Shown piece by piece: positions 26,399-34,769 of a DNA stretch of 64,000 nt. Location of the stretch: contig NZ_QMJY01000013.1 of assembly GCF_003574395.1 (NCBI RefSeq), forward strand, positions 62,001-126,000, in the 5' to 3' direction. The first letter of the stretch is position 1, and the number at the start of each line of letters is the position of its first letter. Position numbers and translations under genes: made by a program. This DNA is from Tabrizicola thermarum. GTDB taxonomy: Bacteria > Pseudomonadota > Alphaproteobacteria > Rhodobacterales > Rhodobacteraceae. The notes below the pieces were generated by a model. It was not told the origin of the DNA and searched no databases. It saw nothing but the letters and a program-made list of their open reading frames with translations.

Positions 26399-27078
26399 CG
26401 CACCTGTTCCAGCACCCGCCGAAAGCCGCCTGGGCTGATCACGACGGACACCAGAAAGCCGAAGGCAAAGCCGCTCACATCCGCAACCCAGTCCCAGCCG
26501 CCACCAAACAGCATCCCGAAGACGAACTGGAAGAACAGCAGGAACCCGATCAGCGAAAAGGCGCGCCACTTATTCGCGCCGACCCGCGACAGGTTGGTGA
26601 AGACCATGAAGGTAAAGGCCCCGATCAGCCCGTAGATCGCCGGATAGGCCCCGATCAGCTGCATCCTGATGCCGGGGATCAACAGCCCGTAGGACACCGC
26701 CCCCGCGGCAGCCGACCCCAACACCACGATCAGCACGGCCCACCAGCGGAACACCTCGCCGACCCATTTGCCCAGGGCCAGAACCATCACCACCGCAAAA
26801 AGCGCGTGAGTGAAACTGCCGTGGACAAGGGTGTAGCTGACAAGCCGGTGCAATTCGGCCAGCGGATGGCCGCCGGTTTCCCACTGGTATTTCAGAAGCT
26901 CGGGGAACAGCCCGAAGCGCTCCACCGCCTGCAACCGCCAGCCGGCGCCCTGCACGCCCCCGACCAGCCCAGCCTCGGCAAGCGAGAGAACCACCTCCAT
27001 CGCGATCAGCGGCAGGGCCAGCACCCAGACGATCCAGGGCAGCGGATTAAGCGGAGGCGCGTTGATGTCCTGATCCAT
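26389..27078 (-). CDS. Rhomboid-like membrane protein lacking the catalytic residues
   Basis: A 229-residue protein with the six-helix rhomboid plan: [27 protein letters not shown] at 77-103 corresponds to the second helix of rhomboid proteases, [17 protein letters not shown] at 141-157 to the fourth, and [16 protein letters not shown] at 196-211 to the last. The serine motif GASG is replaced by GAYP (Tyr145 instead of Ser), and the catalytic His of the last helix is replaced by Phe204. It is therefore a likely pseudoprotease, related to proteins that bind membrane clients without cutting them. It converges on murJ, overlapping by 10 bases. Confidence 0.8.
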   Translation of the reverse strand: MDQDINAPPLNPLPWIVWVLALPLIAMEVVLSLAEAGLVGGVQGAGWRLQAVERFGLFPELLKYQWETGGHPLAELHRLVSYTLVHGSFTHALFAVVMVLALGKWVGEVFRWWAVLIVVLGSAAAGAVSYGLLIPGIRMQLIGAYPAIYGLIGAFTFMVFTNLSRVGANKWRAFSLIGFLLFFQFVFGMLFGGGWDWVADVSGFAFGFLVSVVISPGGFRRVLEQVRQR

Positions 27079-27163
27079 GCTGTCCTGCCCGCCTCGCCCG
27101 ATTGACGCCTGTTGTCCCTTGGATTACGCGGGTTCGGCAGGACTTTCCAGACGGAGCAATCTC

Positions 27164-28219
27164 ATGACCTCGCAGGCTTCGGCGGTCCAAACGCCGAAAA
27201 CCTTCCAGCCGCGCATCTTCTCGGGCATCCAGCCCTCGGGCGGGCTGACGCTGGGCAACTACCTTGGCGCGCTGAAACGCTTTGTCGAAAAGCAGGACGA
27301 GGGGATCGAGACGATCTACTGCCTGGTCGACATGCACGCGATCACCGTCTGGCAGGACCCCGCGAAGCTGCGCCAGCAGACGCGCGAGGGAGCGGCCGCC
27401 TTCATCGCGGCGGGGATCGACCCCAAACGCTCCATCCTGTTCAACCAGTCCCAGGTCAGCGCCCATGCCGAACTGGCCTGGATCTTCAACTGCGTCGCGC
27501 GCATGGGCTGGATGGGCCGCATGACCCAGTGGAAGGACAAGACCGCCGGCAAGAACGCCGAAGCGGCCAGCCTTGGTCTGTTCGCCTATCCCGCGCTGAT
27601 GGCCGCCGACATCCTGGTCTATCACGCCACCATGGTCCCGGTGGGCGAGGACCAGAAGCAGCATCTGGAACTGACCCGCGACATCGCGATCAAGTTCAAC
27701 AACGACTACGGGGTGGATTTCTTCCCGGTCGTGGAGCCCCTGATCGAAGGCGCCGCGACCAGGGTCATGTCGCTGCGCGATGGCACCAAGAAGATGTCGA
27801 AGTCCGACCCTTCGGACCAGTCGCGCATCAACCTGACCGACAGCGCCGACACCATCGCCGCCAAGATCCGCAAGGCCAAGACCGACCCGGACCCGCTGCC
27901 GGAAAGCGTCGAGGGATTGAAGGACCGCCCCGAGGCGCGGAACCTCGTGAACATCTATGCGGCTTTGGCCGGACACACGGTCGAACAGGTCATCCGCGAC
28001 TTCGCCGGTGCCCAGTTCGGCACGTTCAAACCGGCCCTGGCCGACCTGGCGGTGGCAAAGCTGTCGCCGATCACTACCGAGATGAACCGACTGATGGCCG
28101 ACCCGGGAGAGATCGACCGCATCCTTGCCGACGGTGCGGACCGCGCCGATGCGATTGCGCGACCCATTCTTGAACAGGTGTTCGACATCACCGGAATGAT
28201 CCGCTCTCGCCGGAAATGA
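27164..28219 (+). CDS. trpS: Tryptophanyl-tRNA synthetase
   Basis: A 351-residue class I aminoacyl-tRNA synthetase that charges tRNA-Trp. The HIGH-equivalent motif is [14 protein letters not shown] near residue 24-37, and the KMSKS motif is [11 protein letters not shown] near 206. The ATG at 27164 is the natural start; an extension upstream to 27077 has no family match. A terminator follows 145 bases after the stop. Confidence 0.97.
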   Translation: MTSQASAVQTPKTFQPRIFSGIQPSGGLTLGNYLGALKRFVEKQDEGIETIYCLVDMHAITVWQDPAKLRQQTREGAAAFIAAGIDPKRSILFNQSQVSAHAELAWIFNCVARMGWMGRMTQWKDKTAGKNAEAASLGLFAYPALMAADILVYHATMVPVGEDQKQHLELTRDIAIKFNNDYGVDFFPVVEPLIEGAATRVMSLRDGTKKMSKSDPSDQSRINLTDSADTIAAKIRKAKTDPDPLPESVEGLKDRPEARNLVNIYAALAGHTVEQVIRDFAGAQFGTFKPALADLAVAKLSPITTEMNRLMADPGEIDRILADGADRADAIARPILEQVFDITGMIRSRRK

Positions 28220-28364
28220 TCCACAGGATTCATGCGTCCTCACGCCGTCCTGTCACATTTCCGATTCAGCGCTCGGCCAGTCTGATCGCGTTCGGAGATG
28301 CGATCTGTCCCCATCGCCCGGTCCGGCCAGTCTGCCCCTGAATGGCCCGACCATTCCCGACATA

Positions 28365-28397
28365 CCCCCGTGCGCCCCCCGCACGGGGGCTTTTTCT
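28365..28397 (+). terminator. Rho-independent terminator after trpS
   Basis: A 10-bp perfect stem (CCCCCGTGCG paired with CGCACGGGGG) with a loop of five C is followed by CTTTTTCTT. Stem and T tract are both present, which makes this the clearest intrinsic terminator of the window. Confidence 0.85.
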
Positions 28398-28637
28398 TCC
28401 CTGACGTGTGTCCCACCCGCCTGACGAGTCCTGAAACGGCAAGTCTTTGACTCTGCAGACTCTCCCCACAAGGAAATCCGCTTTTCCACAGCTATTTTCG
28501 CAAGAATTCGCTTTACAGGCTTTCGCTCCTGTCCCACCATATCTAGTAAGGGATGCATCAGGCAAACGCAGACCCTTGCCAGATACCCAGTTTCTAGTGG
28601 GTTTCGGCCCCTTAGAAGCTTCATCATGAGGCCGGGC
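28398..28637 (+). other. Leader region before ybjN
   Basis: 240 bases with no coding signal, rather AT-rich for this window between 28480 and 28560. It probably holds the ybjN promoter; I could not pick a convincing -35/-10 pair. Confidence 0.4.
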
Positions 28638-29141
28638 ATGTCGCTTTCCGAAGACTACGCTGCGATGGAAGATCTGCATCCGATCGACATCGTCGAGACT
28701 CTGGCCGAACACCACGCCTGGGAATTCGACCGCGTCACCGATGACCAGATCGCCATGGCGGTCGAAGGCCAGTGGCGCACCTATTCGCTGACCCTCGCAT
28801 GGAGCGATCAGGACGAAACCCTGCGCCTGATCTGCACCTTCGAGATGGACCCGCCGGCTGACAAGCTTCCGGCGCTTTACGATGTGCTGAACCGCTGCAA
28901 CGACATGGTCTGGTCGGGGGCCTTCACCTGGTGGGCCGAGCAGAAGCTTATGGTCTGGCGCTATGGTCTCGTGCTGTCCGGCGGCCAGATGGCAGGCCCG
29001 GAACAGATCGACCGCCTGATCGCCAGCGCGGTCAGTGCCTGCGAGCGCTTTTACCCCGCCTTCCAGCTGGTTTCCTGGGGCGACCAGTCGCCGGCCGAGT
29101 CGATGAAAGTCGCCATTGCCGAGGCTTACGGCCGCGCCTAA
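28638..29141 (+). CDS. YbjN domain-containing protein
   Basis: A 167-residue cytosolic protein of the YbjN family, which has a type III secretion chaperone-like fold and is implicated in envelope or stress processes by overexpression work in E. coli; its exact role is open. Typical segments are VEGQWRTYSLTLAWSDQDETLRLICTFEM and YDVLNRCNDMVWSGAFTWW. I prefer the ATG at 28638 (MSLSEDYA), but 28626 is in frame and possible. Followed after 27 bases by proC. Confidence 0.85.
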   Translation: MSLSEDYAAMEDLHPIDIVETLAEHHAWEFDRVTDDQIAMAVEGQWRTYSLTLAWSDQDETLRLICTFEMDPPADKLPALYDVLNRCNDMVWSGAFTWWAEQKLMVWRYGLVLSGGQMAGPEQIDRLIASAVSACERFYPAFQLVSWGDQSPAESMKVAIAEAYGRA

Positions 29142-29168
29142 CCTCTCCTCCGGTTTAGGGGGGATTGC

Positions 29169-29981
29169 ATGACCTTGGAACGTGTGGCCCGTGACGGGCT
29201 GGTGCTGCTTGGCTGCGGCAAGATGGGGACGGCGCTCTTGACCGGCTGGCTGGCCGCAGGGGTTCCGCCCGGTTCGGTCTGGGTGATCGAGCCGAACCCG
29301 ACCGAATGGCTGAAGGGCAGCGGCGTTCACCTGAACCGGGGCGTTCCGTCCGCGCCAGCCGTGGCCCTTCTGGCCGTGAAGCCGCAGATGATGGGCACCG
29401 CCCTGCCCGCATTGCAGGCCCTGGGCAACGGCAGCACGCTCTTCGTCTCGATCGCGGCAGGCACCAAGATCGCGACGCTTGAGGACGCCCTTGGCGCCCG
29501 CACCGCCATCGTCCGCACCATGCCGAATACCCCCGCGATGGTGGGCAGGGGCATCACCGCGCTATGCCGCAACGCCCATGTCTCCGACGCCGACTTCGCC
29601 CTCGCCCGCGACCTGATGGCCGCCGTGGGGCAGGTGGTGGACCTGAGCAGCGAAGACCAGATCGACGCCGTGACCGCCGTCTCCGGCTCTGGTCCGGCCT
29701 ATGTCTTCCACCTGATCGAAACGATGGCCGCAGCGGGCGAGGCCGAGGGTCTTCCCCCCGACATCGCCATGCAGCTTGCCCGCGCCACCGTCTGCGGGGC
29801 GGGGGAACTGGCTTTCCAGAGCCCCGAGTCCGCCGCCCAACTGCGGATCAACGTCACCTCTCCCGGCGGCACCACCGCCGCAGCCCTTGCGGTGCTGATG
29901 GACCCCGACACCGGCTTTCCCGCCCTTCTGAAACGCGCCGTCAAGGCCGCCGCCGACCGGGGACGGGAGCTGGGCCGATGA
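29169..29981 (+). CDS. proC: Pyrroline-5-carboxylate reductase
   Basis: A 270-residue NAD(P)H-dependent enzyme for the last step of proline synthesis. The Rossmann motif LLGCGKMGTALLTGW is at residues 13-27, AVKPQMMG near 76, and the family signature VSGSGPAYVFHLIETM near 170. SPGGTTAAALAVL near the C-terminus is the substrate-binding region. ATGA overlap with csaA, so the pair is co-translated. Confidence 0.96.
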   Translation: MTLERVARDGLVLLGCGKMGTALLTGWLAAGVPPGSVWVIEPNPTEWLKGSGVHLNRGVPSAPAVALLAVKPQMMGTALPALQALGNGSTLFVSIAAGTKIATLEDALGARTAIVRTMPNTPAMVGRGITALCRNAHVSDADFALARDLMAAVGQVVDLSSEDQIDAVTAVSGSGPAYVFHLIETMAAAGEAEGLPPDIAMQLARATVCGAGELAFQSPESAAQLRINVTSPGGTTAAALAVLMDPDTGFPALLKRAVKAAADRGRELGR

Positions 29982-30313
29982 CCCTCACCTACGACGACTT
30001 TGTGAAGGTGGACATCCGCGTCGGCCGAATCACCCGCGCCGAGCCCTTCCCAGAGGCGCGCAAGCCCGCCTACAAGCTCTGGGTCGATTTCGGCCCCGGG
30101 GTCGGCGAGAAACGGTCTTCGGCGCAGATCACGCGGCATTACACCATCGACCAGCTGATCGGGCGCCAGGTCCTTGCCGTGGTCAACTTCCCGCCGCGCC
30201 AGATCGGCCCGGTCCTGTCCGAGGTGCTGGTGCTAGGCCTGCCGGATGCCGAGGGCGAGGTCGTGCTGGTCGGCCCGGACCATGAGGTTCCGCTGGGAGG
30301 AAAACTGTTCTGA
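29978..30313 (+). CDS. csaA: tRNA-binding domain protein, CsaA-like
   Basis: A 111-residue OB-fold protein of the CsaA/TRBP111 family. It begins with TYDDFVKVDIRVGRITRAEPFPEARKP and contains VNFPPRQIG and SEVLVLGLPD. The family binds tRNA elbows and has been described as an export-related chaperone in Bacillus. It overlaps proC by 4 bases and the following dehydrogenase by 4 bases. Confidence 0.92.
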   Translation: MTLTYDDFVKVDIRVGRITRAEPFPEARKPAYKLWVDFGPGVGEKRSSAQITRHYTIDQLIGRQVLAVVNFPPRQIGPVLSEVLVLGLPDAEGEVVLVGPDHEVPLGGKLF

Positions 30314-31269
30314 AACCGTCGCTTCTCATCACCCGACGCCTGCCCGACCGCGTGCTGGATGCCGCCCGCGCCCGCTTTGACGTGACGCTGCGCGACCGGA
30401 CTGATCCGCTCTCGCCTCAGGAGCTCCGCGCCGCGTTGCGCGACTTCGATGTGGTGCTGCCCACGCTGGGCGACCGGTTTCAGGTAGATGTCTTCGCCGA
30501 TGTGCCAGCGCCTCGGGCACGGCTGCTCGCGAACTTCGGCGTCGGCTACAACCATATCGACGCCGAGGCCGCCCGGGCCGCCGGTGTCGCCGTCACCAAC
30601 ACCCCCGGCGCCGTCACCGATGCCACTGCCGACATCGCGCTGGGTCTGATCCTGATGACCGCCCGCCGTCTGGGGGAAGGGGAACGCCTCGTCCGCTCGG
30701 GCGGCTGGGAAGGCTGGCATCCGGTGCAGATGCTGGGGACCCACGTCTCCGGCAAGCGGCTGGGCGTGATCGGCATGGGCCGGATCGGCAAGGCGATCGC
30801 CCGCCGCTGCCACTACGGGTTCGGCATGGAAGTGGTGTTCCACAACCGCTCGCCCGTCGCCGATCCGGGGATGCCCGCCCGGCAGGTCGGGCTGGCCGAG
30901 GCGATGGCGGCGGATTTCGTGGTGGTGGCGGTGCCGGGCGGCAAGTCCACGCATCACCTGATCGACGCCGCCGCGCTGTCGCATATGCAGCCCTCGGGCA
31001 TCTTCGTGAACATCTCGCGGGGCGATGTGGTGGACGAGACCGCACTGATCGCCGCCTTGCAGCAAGGCCGGATCGCCGGAGCGGGGCTCGATGTGTATGA
31101 GTTCGAACCCGAGGTGCCCGCCGCCCTGTTGGCCATGCAGAATGTCACCCTGCTACCCCATCTCGGCACCGCCTGCCTGGAAGTGCGCGAGAACATGGGG
31201 ATGATGGCGGTGGAGAACCTGATCGCCTGGGCCGAGGATCGGGTCCCGCCGAACCTCGTCAACCCGTAA
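30310..31269 (+). CDS. D-2-hydroxyacid dehydrogenase (glyoxylate/hydroxypyruvate reductase family), probable CTG start
   Basis: A 319-residue NAD(P)-dependent dehydrogenase. The nucleotide motif is VIGMGRIGKAIARR, and the catalytic triad is Arg in NISRGDVVDE, Glu in YEFEPEVP and His in LLPHLGTA. The first beta strand (KPSLLITRRLPD) is needed for the fold but has no ATG, GTG or TTG before it. The only start that keeps it is the CTG at 30310, 9 bases after GGAGG and inside a CTGA overlap with the csaA stop. A GTG at 30352 would remove the first strand. It likely reduces glyoxylate or hydroxypyruvate. Confidence 0.88.
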   Translation: MKPSLLITRRLPDRVLDAARARFDVTLRDRTDPLSPQELRAALRDFDVVLPTLGDRFQVDVFADVPAPRARLLANFGVGYNHIDAEAARAAGVAVTNTPGAVTDATADIALGLILMTARRLGEGERLVRSGGWEGWHPVQMLGTHVSGKRLGVIGMGRIGKAIARRCHYGFGMEVVFHNRSPVADPGMPARQVGLAEAMAADFVVVAVPGGKSTHHLIDAAALSHMQPSGIFVNISRGDVVDETALIAALQQGRIAGAGLDVYEFEPEVPAALLAMQNVTLLPHLGTACLEVRENMGMMAVENLIAWAEDRVPPNLVNP

Positions 31270-31272
31270 GGA

Positions 31273-32229
31273 TCAGACCCCGATCAGTTCCGCCTGCCGC
31301 ACGATCACCTCGGCCTGCCGCATCGACGCGATGTCCACCAGCCGACCCTTGTAGACCGCCGCGCCCTGGCCCGCGGCCTTGGCCGCCTCCATCGCCGCCA
31401 GGATCTCGCGCGCCTCGGTCACTGCGGCCTCGGAGGGCGTGAACACCTCGTTCGCCAAGGCCACCTGTTTCGGATGGATCGCCCATTTCCCGACCATTCC
31501 CAGCGTCGCCGACCGCCGCGCCTGGGCCCGGAAACCCTCGTCGTCGCTGAAATCGCCGAAGGGGCCGTCCACTGGCAGCACCCCATGCGTCCGGCAGGCC
31601 GCCACGATCGCCGCCTGCGCCCAGTGCCAGGGGTCGGCCCAGTATTTCTGCCCCTCGCGGATCATGTAATAGTTTTCCTGCGTCCCCCCGATCCCGGTGG
31701 TCTGCATCCCCATCGAGGCCGCGAAATCCGCTGCGCCCAGGCTCATTGCCTGCAAACGCGGGCTACTGGCCGCGATCTCCTCGACATGCGCGATGCCTGC
31801 TGCCGTCTCGATGATGACCTCCAGGCTGATCCGCTTTTTTCGCCCCGCCGCCGCCTCGCAGGCGGTGACAAGGGCATCGACCGCATAGACATCCGCCGCG
31901 CAGCCGACCTTGGGGATCATGATCTGGTCCAGCCGTTCACCCGCCTGCTCCAGCAGGTCCACGACGTCGCGGTACCAGAAGGGCGTGTCCAGCCCGTTGA
32001 TCCGCACCGACAGCGTCTTGCGCCCCCAGTCCACTTCGGAAATCGCCCGGATGATGTTCGCCCGCGCCTGCGGCTTGTCGGCCGGGGCGACCGAATCCTC
32101 CAGGTCCAGGTTGATGACGTCCGCCGCACTCGCCGCCATCTTGGCGAAAAGCTCGGGCCGCGAGCCGGGGCCGAACAGCTGGCAGCGGTTCGGGCGGGCG
32201 GGGGCGGGGGGTTGCAGGCGGAAGCTCAT
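31273..32229 (-). CDS. mcl1: L-malyl-CoA/beta-methylmalyl-CoA lyase
   Basis: A 318-residue HpcH/HpaI (CitE-like) aldolase that cleaves malyl-CoA to glyoxylate and acetyl-CoA, and methylmalyl-CoA to glyoxylate and propionyl-CoA, in the ethylmalonyl-CoA pathway. The family segments FGPGSRPELFAKMAASAADVINLDLEDSVAP, MSLGAADFAASMGMQTTG and GKWAIHPKQV (with metal-binding Glu/Asp) fit the Rhodobacter-type Mcl1 closely. The pathway assimilates C2 and, with the serine cycle, C1 carbon, which suits the methanol-oxidising genes nearby. Divergent from the epimerase gene; a palindrome lies between them. Confidence 0.93.
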   Translation of the reverse strand: MSFRLQPPAPARPNRCQLFGPGSRPELFAKMAASAADVINLDLEDSVAPADKPQARANIIRAISEVDWGRKTLSVRINGLDTPFWYRDVVDLLEQAGERLDQIMIPKVGCAADVYAVDALVTACEAAAGRKKRISLEVIIETAAGIAHVEEIAASSPRLQAMSLGAADFAASMGMQTTGIGGTQENYYMIREGQKYWADPWHWAQAAIVAACRTHGVLPVDGPFGDFSDDEGFRAQARRSATLGMVGKWAIHPKQVALANEVFTPSEAAVTEAREILAAMEAAKAAGQGAAVYKGRLVDIASMRQAEVIVRQAELIGV

Positions 32230-32277
32230 GACGTTTTCCCGTGGGCAAGGATATTACGCGGTGTTATGCTGCACGGT

Positions 32278-32302
32278 TATAATGTTGCGCGCCGCAGCGC
32301 AA
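32278..32302. promoter_or_regulatory. TATAAT and inverted repeat between mcl1 and the epimerase gene
   Basis: A perfect TATAAT (32278-32283) is followed two bases later by TTGCGC-6-GCGCAA (32285-32302), which would overlap the start of plus-strand transcription. The position fits an operator. No -35 of good quality is visible 17 bases upstream. Confidence 0.45.
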
Positions 32303-32370
32303 TATGCCTTTTGCAGGCGCAGCATTTCTTCCACCTTCCGCAGCCCGGATCTGCCCGCTACAGTCCGCCC

Positions 32371-33333
32371 ATGTTGGACGCCCGGGCCGAGACCTTCCAT
32401 CTTCGCAATCCCTTCACGATCTCGCGCGGGTCCAAGACCGAGGCGCGGGTGGTGACGGCCAGCGTGACGCGCGGCGGTCATCGTGGCTGGGGCGAGGGCC
32501 TGCCCTACCCGCGCTACGGCGAGACGGTGGAGGGCGCGATCGCGGCGATCCGCGCTCTGCCCGAAGGGATCTCGCGCGCGGCCCTGCAAGAGGCGATGCC
32601 GCCCTGTGCGGCGCGGAATGCGGTGGATTGTGCGCTCTGGGACCTGGAGGCGAAGGCTACGGGTCGGCCGGTCTGGCAGCTTGCCGGACTTCCTCCGCCG
32701 CAGCCGGTGGAGATCGCCTTCACCCTCTCGCTCGATACACCGCAGGCGATGCGGGCGGCGGCAGCCCGGAATGCGCATCGGGCGTTGCTGAAGGTCAAGC
32801 TCGGCACGCCCTCCGACATGCCCCGGATTGAGGCGGTCCGCGCGGGTGCCCCCAGAGTCCGCCTGATTGTCGATGCGAACGAAGGCTGGACGCCCGAGAT
32901 CTATGCCGACCTTGCCCCGCATCTGCTTCGGCTGGGGGTCGAGATGGTGGAACAGCCCCTGCCGCAGGGGGCTGACGACATGCTGGCCGAGATCGCGCGG
33001 CCCCTGCCGGTCTGTGCCGACGAAAGCGCGCACGACGTGGCCTCGCTGCCCGGGCTGGTCGGCAGGTATGACGTGGTGAACCTGAAGCTCGACAAGACCG
33101 GCGGACTGACCGAGGCACTGCGGGCCCGCGACGAGGCGCGGCGGTTGGGGCTGAAGGTGATGGTCGGCTGCATGGTCTCGACCTCGCTGTCCATGGCCCC
33201 GGCGGTGCTGGTGGCGCAGGGGGCCGACTGGTCCGACCTTGACGGCCCCGCCGACATGGCGCAGGACCGCGACTATCCGGTCCGCTACGACGACCGCCAC
33301 ATCCACCCGGCCCTGCCGCAGCTTTGGGGATAA
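32371..33333 (+). CDS. Enolase-superfamily epimerase/racemase (DgcA or L-Ala-D/L-Glu epimerase type)
   Basis: A 320-residue mandelate racemase/muconate lactonising family protein. The catalytic Lys pair is in LLKVKLG near residue 145, the metal ligands in LIVDANEGW (Asp), MVEQPLP (Glu) and VCADES (Asp), and the second acid-base Lys in VVNLKLDKTGG. This is the pattern of dipeptide epimerases and of DgcA, an N-acetylglutamate racemase. A D-amino acid aminotransferase starts 4 bases after the stop, which supports a role in D-amino acid or D-Glu use. The partner DgcN is not seen here. Confidence 0.82.
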   Translation: MLDARAETFHLRNPFTISRGSKTEARVVTASVTRGGHRGWGEGLPYPRYGETVEGAIAAIRALPEGISRAALQEAMPPCAARNAVDCALWDLEAKATGRPVWQLAGLPPPQPVEIAFTLSLDTPQAMRAAAARNAHRALLKVKLGTPSDMPRIEAVRAGAPRVRLIVDANEGWTPEIYADLAPHLLRLGVEMVEQPLPQGADDMLAEIARPLPVCADESAHDVASLPGLVGRYDVVNLKLDKTGGLTEALRARDEARRLGLKVMVGCMVSTSLSMAPAVLVAQGADWSDLDGPADMAQDRDYPVRYDDRHIHPALPQLWG

Positions 33334-33337
33334 CAGC

Positions 33338-34201
33338 ATGACCCGCACCGTCTATGTGAATGGCGACTACCTGCCCGAGGGCGAGGCGAAGGTGTCGATC
33401 TTCGACCGGGGTTTCCTGATGGCTGACGGGGTTTATGAGGTGACCTCGGTCCTCGACGGCAAGCTGATCGACTTCGAGGGCCATGTGAAGCGGCTGGAGC
33501 GGTCGCTGCGCGAGCTGGAGATGAGCTGCCCCCTGAGTTCGGAGGAGCTTCTGGCGATGCACCGGGAACTGGTGGCCCGCAACGGCATCGACCAGGGGAT
33601 GATCTACCTGCAGGTCACGCGGGGCAATCCCGGGGATCGCTCGTTCCTGTTCCCGCCCGCCGATCTGCCGGCGACGGTGGTGGCCTTCACCCAGAACATT
33701 CCGAACCTCGCCGACGCCCCAGCGGCGAAAACCGGCTTCAAGGTCATCACGATCCCGGACCTGCGCTGGAGCCGGGTCGATATCAAGACGGTGCAGCTGC
33801 TGTATCCGTCGATGGGAAAGATGGCGGCGAAGAAGGCGGGGGTCGATGACAGCTGGTTCACGGATGAGGATGGGGCGGTGACGGAGGGGACCTCGAACAA
33901 CGCCTACATCGTGAAGGGGAACCGGATCATCACGCGGGCCTTGGGCAACGATATCCTGCACGGGATCACCCGGGCGGCGGTGCTGCGGTTCGCGGCGGAG
34001 GCGCAGTTCGAGGTGGAGGAGCGGGCCTTCACCCCGGCGGAGGCTCAGGGGGCGGATGAGGCGTTCAGTACCGCCGCGTCGATCTTCGTGATGCCGGTGG
34101 TGGAGGTGGATGGGAAACCCGTGGGGACCGGCAAGCCGGGGCCGGTGGCGACCCGGCTGCGGGAGATCTACCTGGACGAGATGCGGAAGGCCGCGATCTG
34201 A
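33338..34201 (+). CDS. dat: D-amino acid aminotransferase (class IV PLP)
   Basis: A 287-residue fold-type IV PLP enzyme. It opens with TVYVNGDYLPEGEAKVSIFDRGFLMADGVYEV; the PLP lysine is in DIKTVQLLYPSMGKMAAKKAG near residue 145, and TEGTSNNAYIVKGNRIITR is typical. It converts D-amino acids and 2-oxo acids and can supply D-glutamate or degrade D-alanine. Branched-chain and aminodeoxychorismate enzymes of this fold have different N-termini. Likely co-transcribed with the epimerase. Confidence 0.9.
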   Translation: MTRTVYVNGDYLPEGEAKVSIFDRGFLMADGVYEVTSVLDGKLIDFEGHVKRLERSLRELEMSCPLSSEELLAMHRELVARNGIDQGMIYLQVTRGNPGDRSFLFPPADLPATVVAFTQNIPNLADAPAAKTGFKVITIPDLRWSRVDIKTVQLLYPSMGKMAAKKAGVDDSWFTDEDGAVTEGTSNNAYIVKGNRIITRALGNDILHGITRAAVLRFAAEAQFEVEERAFTPAEAQGADEAFSTAASIFVMPVVEVDGKPVGTGKPGPVATRLREIYLDEMRKAAI

Positions 34202-34268
34202 GGCGCCGCGCGCGGTCACATTTTCCAGGCCAGTGAAATCAATGGCTTGGCTGCGGGCGTTCAGACCT

Positions 34269-34606
34269 GGTTAACCCAAGTTCGACCTGCAACATCGAGG
34301 CTGCCTTTTCGATCTCCAGGCCCAGGACCTGAGCCGGAGGTTTCCATCCCGGCGTCTTGCGGGGGCGGTCGTTCATGAGCCTGGCGATGTGGGCGAGATC
34401 GCGCCGGGAGAATTGGCGTAGATCGGCACCCTGCGGCAGGACCTGACGCAGAAGGCCACCGGTCGTCTCGTTCAATCCGCGCTGCCGGGGTGCGTGGGGG
34501 TCGAAGAACCGGATGTCGATCTTCAGGCGGCGGGCGAGATCCGGCTGGCAGGCCATCTTGGTGCCCCGGTCACGGGTCAGGCTGCGGCGCCGGAGGGCGG
34601 GGGTCG
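34269..34606 (-). pseudogene. IS30-family transposase, 3' remnant (copy 2)
   Basis: A second copy of the transposase end seen at 13122-13563, same orientation. Matching segments are TRDRGTKMACQPDLARRLKID, DPHAPRQRGLNETTGGLL and LMNDRPRKTPGWKPPAQV. Homology begins at GGTTAACCCAAGTTCGACC and fades near 34606. The two differ by substitutions and one base of insertion near the 3' end. Neither has a start or intact ends. Confidence 0.75.
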
Positions 34607-34769
34607 GCGGCGGCGTCGTTGGCGTCCTCCAGCGACCAGAGGATCGACCGGGCGCGATGTGCGGCGGGCCGGGCGTCGGATCGGACGATGCCTTGGACCG
34701 TTGCGCGCGGCGTTCTGGCGACCAGCCGGGGCGCGGCAAGCTGCCATGCCGGGAGGGGGATCGGGGCGG
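34607..34769. other. Gap between the IS30 remnant and the EamA gene
   Basis: 163 bases of GC-rich sequence with no recognisable coding potential. It may be eroded DNA from the insertion event. Confidence 0.3.

Noticed and set aside
13122-34606. Composite transposon bounded by the two IS30 remnants
   Set aside because: The contents are housekeeping genes typical of the chromosome, both ends are decayed, and no target duplications are visible.
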